From Opitutaceae bacterium (GTDB taxonomy: Bacteria; Verrucomicrobiota; Verrucomicrobiia; Opitutales; Opitutaceae): a stretch of 8,788 bases of DNA. The position numbers were made by a program, and so were the translations under genes. How positions within the stretch are numbered: position 1 is the first letter of the stretch; every line of letters begins with the position of its first letter. Location: contig JADLBI010000334.1 of the NCBI GenBank assembly GCA_020847775.1, positions 1 through 8,788 on the forward strand, in the 5' to 3' direction. Below are positions 6,600 to 8,788 of the stretch, piece after piece. The notes beneath the pieces are model-generated. The model was not told where the DNA came from, did no database searches, and saw only the letters and a list, made by a program, of their open reading frames with translations.

Positions 6600-6689
6600 A
6601 ATTGTGGGGCGGGGATCACGATCCCCGCCTCGAATCTCGTTACGCAAACGAATTGTCGAGTTTCGGAGGCCCCACCCTGCTACAATTTT
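6599..6689. repeat. Nested inverted-repeat structure after plsC
   Basis: The spacer starts with a layered set of inverted repeats. The outer arms GTGGGGC (6604-6610) and GCCCCAC (6669-6675) are perfect complements; further out AAATTGT (6599-6605) can pair with ACAATTT (6682-6688). Inside are two hairpins. The first has arms GGCGGGGATC (6608-6617) and GATCCCCGCC (6620-6629), sharing three bases with the outer arm. The second has arms CTCGA (6629-6633) with TCGAG (6656-6660), and TCGTT (6637-6641) with AACGA (6647-6651). A run of six T follows at 6686-6691. The shape would suit a transcription terminator for the plsC operon, a multibranched RNA, or a palindromic interspersed element. The sequence alone does not decide between them, and copy number in the genome is unknown. 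Confidence 0.6.
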
Positions 6690-6808
6690 TTGAAGGAACT
6701 TTTCTGTAACTTTGAGGCGCGTCTTGGGTTTTGGTTAACGACCTTGGCACAACACGAGGGCTGTTCACTCAAACCATAAATCCAACGCCGCTCCGGCGGC
6801 TCTCTCCG
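6690..6808. other. Spacer upstream of the TonB-C-terminal-like gene, with a hairpin near its start
   Basis: These 119 bases hold no gene I can support. They should contain the promoter of the downstream gene if the repeat structure ends the operon, but I see no convincing -35/-10 pair. A GC-rich hairpin with arms GCCGC (6787-6791) and GCGGC (6796-6800) and a four-base loop lies just 8 bases before the start codon, where it could limit ribosome access. No Shine-Dalgarno is present. Confidence 0.35.
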
Positions 6809-7162
6809 ATGAAAATGTCCTCCCTCCTCACCAGCGGCCTCCTGTCCTGCCTGCTGATCTCCAGTCTCGGCGCCGCCACCGTCGCCTTCGAAACCAAATC
6901 CACCTTGCCAAAACCGGTGTTCGTGGTCGCGCCCAACGACGTGCCGCGCCACTACGCCAACACCACCATCCGCGTGGCCATGATGCTCGATGAAACCGGG
7001 TGTCCGAGCGACGTCCGTATCCTTTCGCCTCACGCGGGTTATCTCGAGAAATCCGTCGTCGCCGCGGTCAACCAGTGGCGCTTCACGCCGATGATGAAAG
7101 ACGGCACCGCGGTGCCACAAGCCGTGGTGCTGCCGCTCACACTCAAGGCTCCGGCCTTGTGA
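6809..7162 (+). CDS. Small secreted TonB C-terminal-domain-like protein
   Basis: The 117-residue product begins with a signal peptide: MKMSS, then a hydrophobic core (about 6-20) and a likely signal peptidase I site near 'GAA' (21-23). Residues about 50-113 match the TonB C-terminal fold: 'TIRVAMMLDETGCPSDVRIL' (53-72), 'YLEKSVVAAVNQWRFTPMMK' (78-97), then 'DGTAVPQAVVLPLTL' (98-112). The pattern of a strand, 'D..G.p.dv.il', a helix ending in 'WRF.P' and 'dG..v...v.lp' is typical. It lacks the proline-rich spanner and a retained membrane anchor, so it is unlikely to be an energy-transducing TonB; a periplasmic role is inferred and unknown in detail. I start at ATG 6809 because it opens the signal peptide; an ATG two codons later would also serve. 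The frame is open upstream to 6731 without any sensible protein. Confidence 0.8.
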   Translation: MKMSSLLTSGLLSCLLISSLGAATVAFETKSTLPKPVFVVAPNDVPRHYANTTIRVAMMLDETGCPSDVRILSPHAGYLEKSVVAAVNQWRFTPMMKDGTAVPQAVVLPLTLKAPAL

Positions 7163-7174
7163 TACAAACAATGG

Positions 7175-7202
7175 CAAGGGCGGTTATCCTTAGCCGCCCT
7201 TG
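7175..7202. terminator. Hairpin between convergent genes, probable bidirectional terminator
   Basis: Arms CAAGGGCGG (7175-7183) and CCGCCCTTG (7194-7202) form a perfect 9-base-pair stem with a 10-base loop. It begins 12 bases after the TonB-like gene's stop and lies 37 bases beyond the stop of the opposing gene, the expected place for a shared terminator. There is no clear T-run on the plus side. On the minus side the bases after the stem read CCATTGTTTG, only mildly T-rich. Termination is inferred from position and stem strength. Confidence 0.55.
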
Positions 7203-7239
7203 ACCCATGCCATAGAACCCCAAGGGCTCTCACCCTGCG

Positions 7240-8646
7240 TTACTTCGCCGAATCGGAAATCGGCCGCAATCTGGTCGCCTCGTCAATTAGCGCGCGGAGA
7301 CGCTCGCCGGAGATTTTCTTCCATGCCTTTTCCAAGGTCTTGAAAGTGACTTTCTGTGGCTTCGTCCGGCCTATCTCTTTGAACAACCGGGGCAGCGTCT
7401 GGTCGCCCTGCCGCTCGTGCATGAGAGCTATGACCCGCGTCGCGAAAACATAATTTGCGGAATTCATCCGGCTTTCACTGCCATCTTTCTCTTGGTGCTC
7501 GCCGGCCGGCCATGCGCGCAAATCCACCCGGTCGGCCACATCCCGATATTTGGCCAGTTGATCCGAAAGATTGTAAGTCTTGTTGGCGAGTTCCACTCCA
7601 TGCCGATCCCGCACGATGCGCCACGGCACATAGTTGGCCACGCCGTCGCAAAACCAGCGCCGGTCCTTGCCGTGATAGTAATGTTCCACGACTCCCACTT
7701 CGGTGGTCTCATGAAAGACCAAGAACGCGATGTTGAGATCGACGGCTGACCCGCCACTCACAAAAGATTTTAGAAAATCCTCAAACGCTTTCACCGTGTG
7801 CAAACCGTCGCGCTCCCATAGCAGATTGGCCAAGTCCGCTTCGGGACTCTCGACCTGCTCAGCCGGGATAATCACCGGATAAGCCTTCACCGCATGTTTC
7901 GTCTTTGCCTCCCAGTCCGATTCCACATCAGCGTCAACGGACTCCGACCGCCGACGCGAACTGGCTGATGCCCGATAATGGGAACCACCGTCAGCGTGGG
8001 GCGTGATCCGAAACGAATACTCGCGCTGCAACGCCTGCCGTTCTTCGTTTAGTTTTTCGAGACGCTCATCTTCGAGTTTCACTCGGGGGAAAGCAAATTT
8101 GACGCGGCCCTGCTTGGTGACCGGATCATAAGTAAACCCCTGCACAGACTCCCCGGACTCCAAACGCTGCACCAGTTCGGGCCGATCCCACAGCGTGATC
8201 CGGTCAATCTTAGCCAGTAGTCGGGCCGAGGAACTTCGGATGTGACCGCGCAGAAGGATACTGCGCTCGTAGTGATTTAGAAAGGCATCGTAGCATTCCT
8301 CTTGCCATGCGGTGGGTGCGGGCAGCGCAAGCTGGGCGCAAATCGCCGCCAGGTATTCCGCCCGATGCGCGCGCAGATCAGCCGGGCTCAATGGATCGGT
8401 CGCTTCCGTGGACGACGGCAGTGCATCGACCAGCGCGGTCGCTTCACGATTGCGCGCCGCAAAACGCCCGGCCAGGGCTTGGGCCAAATCTTCGCGGCCG
8501 GGGGAAAATTCGCAGATCACCCCGTCCACCTCAACAGTCAGCCGTCCGGGCACCGCCGCCGTCTCCGCAGCCCCGGAGCGATCAACGCCGCTTCCCCATA
8601 ACATCACCCCCAAGCCGAACACTGAAATGCAGCGGCACCAGTTCAT
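7240..8646 (-). CDS. Exported protein with a peptidase-MA-like region and an atypical HExxE motif
   Basis: Read from the ATG at 8646, the product has 468 residues. It opens with a signal peptide ('MNWCRCISVFGLGVMLWG', then a likely cleavage near 'SGA'), so it is probably exported. Residues about 190-215 are charged and helical and show no family I know. The C-terminal third resembles gluzincin peptidase-MA-like proteins: 'IAFLVFHETTEVGVVEHYY' (306-324), 'RRWFCDGVANYVPWRIV' (329-345) and 'NSANYVFATRVIALMHERQG' (395-414), matching the usual order HExxH, '.W..EG.A.Y' and 'Y.....L...L....G'. Here the second His is E316 and the usual Glu of 'EG.A' is D334. The protein may therefore be an altered or inactive peptidase. 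The frame stays open to the right edge with candidate starts at 8781 (ATG) and 8787 (TTG), but those would bury the signal peptide. No clear Shine-Dalgarno is seen; a GGGG is just before the ATG. Confidence 0.72.
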   Translation of the reverse strand: MNWCRCISVFGLGVMLWGSGVDRSGAAETAAVPGRLTVEVDGVICEFSPGREDLAQALAGRFAARNREATALVDALPSSTEATDPLSPADLRAHRAEYLAAICAQLALPAPTAWQEECYDAFLNHYERSILLRGHIRSSSARLLAKIDRITLWDRPELVQRLESGESVQGFTYDPVTKQGRVKFAFPRVKLEDERLEKLNEERQALQREYSFRITPHADGGSHYRASASSRRRSESVDADVESDWEAKTKHAVKAYPVIIPAEQVESPEADLANLLWERDGLHTVKAFEDFLKSFVSGGSAVDLNIAFLVFHETTEVGVVEHYYHGKDRRWFCDGVANYVPWRIVRDRHGVELANKTYNLSDQLAKYRDVADRVDLRAWPAGEHQEKDGSESRMNSANYVFATRVIALMHERQGDQTLPRLFKEIGRTKPQKVTFKTLEKAWKKISGERLRALIDEATRLRPISDSAK

Positions 8647-8788
8647 GGCCCCAGCCGAGACCAACCACCGCGGATTGTCCACGTTGATTGCCGTGCGCAG
8701 CCCGGCCTCTGTGCAACCGAAAATGATGGTCTCGGGTGGTGGGCCGTGCGCTCCGTCGCGCGGCTCAGTCGCAGGCTGCATCACCAAA
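8647..8788. other. Right-edge region upstream of the exported protein gene
   Basis: If the gene starts at 8646 as the signal peptide suggests, these 142 bases are its upstream region and should contain its promoter. I found no convincing promoter elements. The minus-strand frame is open throughout and continues past the window, so a longer N-terminus cannot be excluded from the sequence alone. Confidence 0.4.

Noticed and set aside
6167..6709. A 180-codon plus-strand frame overlapping plsC
   Set aside because: It is an Arg-rich alternate frame of plsC, which carries all four acyltransferase motifs in the frame starting at 5940.
6715..6745. A possible promoter with TTGAGG and TTAACG spaced 17 bases apart
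   Set aside because: The first box matches the sigma-70 consensus at four of six positions and the second at only two, which is too weak to call.
8647..8787. A longer N-terminus for the exported protein, from TTG 8787 or ATG 8781
   Set aside because: It would place about 45 hydrophilic residues ahead of a good signal peptide; the ATG at 8646 gives a normal export signal.

Overview
The window comes from a GC-rich bacterial chromosome and carries ordinary housekeeping genes plus several envelope proteins. Several features point to Verrucomicrobiota, possibly near Opitutaceae: the order tyrA-aroA-cmk-plsC, a TyrA that begins with an 'APGLLG' dinucleotide loop, a short secreted TonB-C-terminal-like protein, and almost no Shine-Dalgarno sequences before the genes. 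This placement is inferred from remembered family patterns, not from a search, and I hold it with moderate confidence.

Layout. Positions 1-964 (minus strand) hold a two-gene unit: a 37-residue single-helix membrane peptide, then a YacL-like membrane PIN-TRAM protein that runs off the left edge. Only 29 bases away, on the plus strand, is an EVE-domain gene (994-1407). It converges, with a 10-base gap, on a minus-strand gene (1418-3019) for a membrane-anchored helical protein that ends in a shortened sulfatase-modifying-factor-like domain. A 93-base divergent spacer follows. After it comes the plus-strand cluster tyrA (3113-3961), aroA (4028-5272), cmk (5272-5943) and plsC (5940-6599). The last three are joined by 1- and 4-base stop/start overlaps. 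Next is a 209-base spacer holding a nested inverted-repeat structure, then a gene for a small secreted TonB-C-terminal-like protein (6809-7162). A strong hairpin (7175-7202) separates that gene from the last one, a minus-strand gene (7240-8646) for an exported protein with a peptidase-MA-like region and an unusual HExxE motif.

How the genes fit together. TyrA and AroA serve aromatic amino acid synthesis: AroA makes EPSP on the way to chorismate, and TyrA acts on prephenate on the tyrosine branch. Cmk recycles CMP and dCMP, including CMP released in phospholipid synthesis, and PlsC acylates lysophosphatidic acid. The overlaps suggest that aroA, cmk and plsC are made from one message; tyrA, 66 bases upstream, probably belongs to it. 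The other genes show no clear link to this pathway.

I found no defence system, CRISPR array, insertion sequence, tRNA or rRNA. The points most worth a second look are the nested inverted repeat at 6599-6689, the HExxE motif, the reduced SUMF1-like domain, and the unusual active-site residues of AroA and TyrA.
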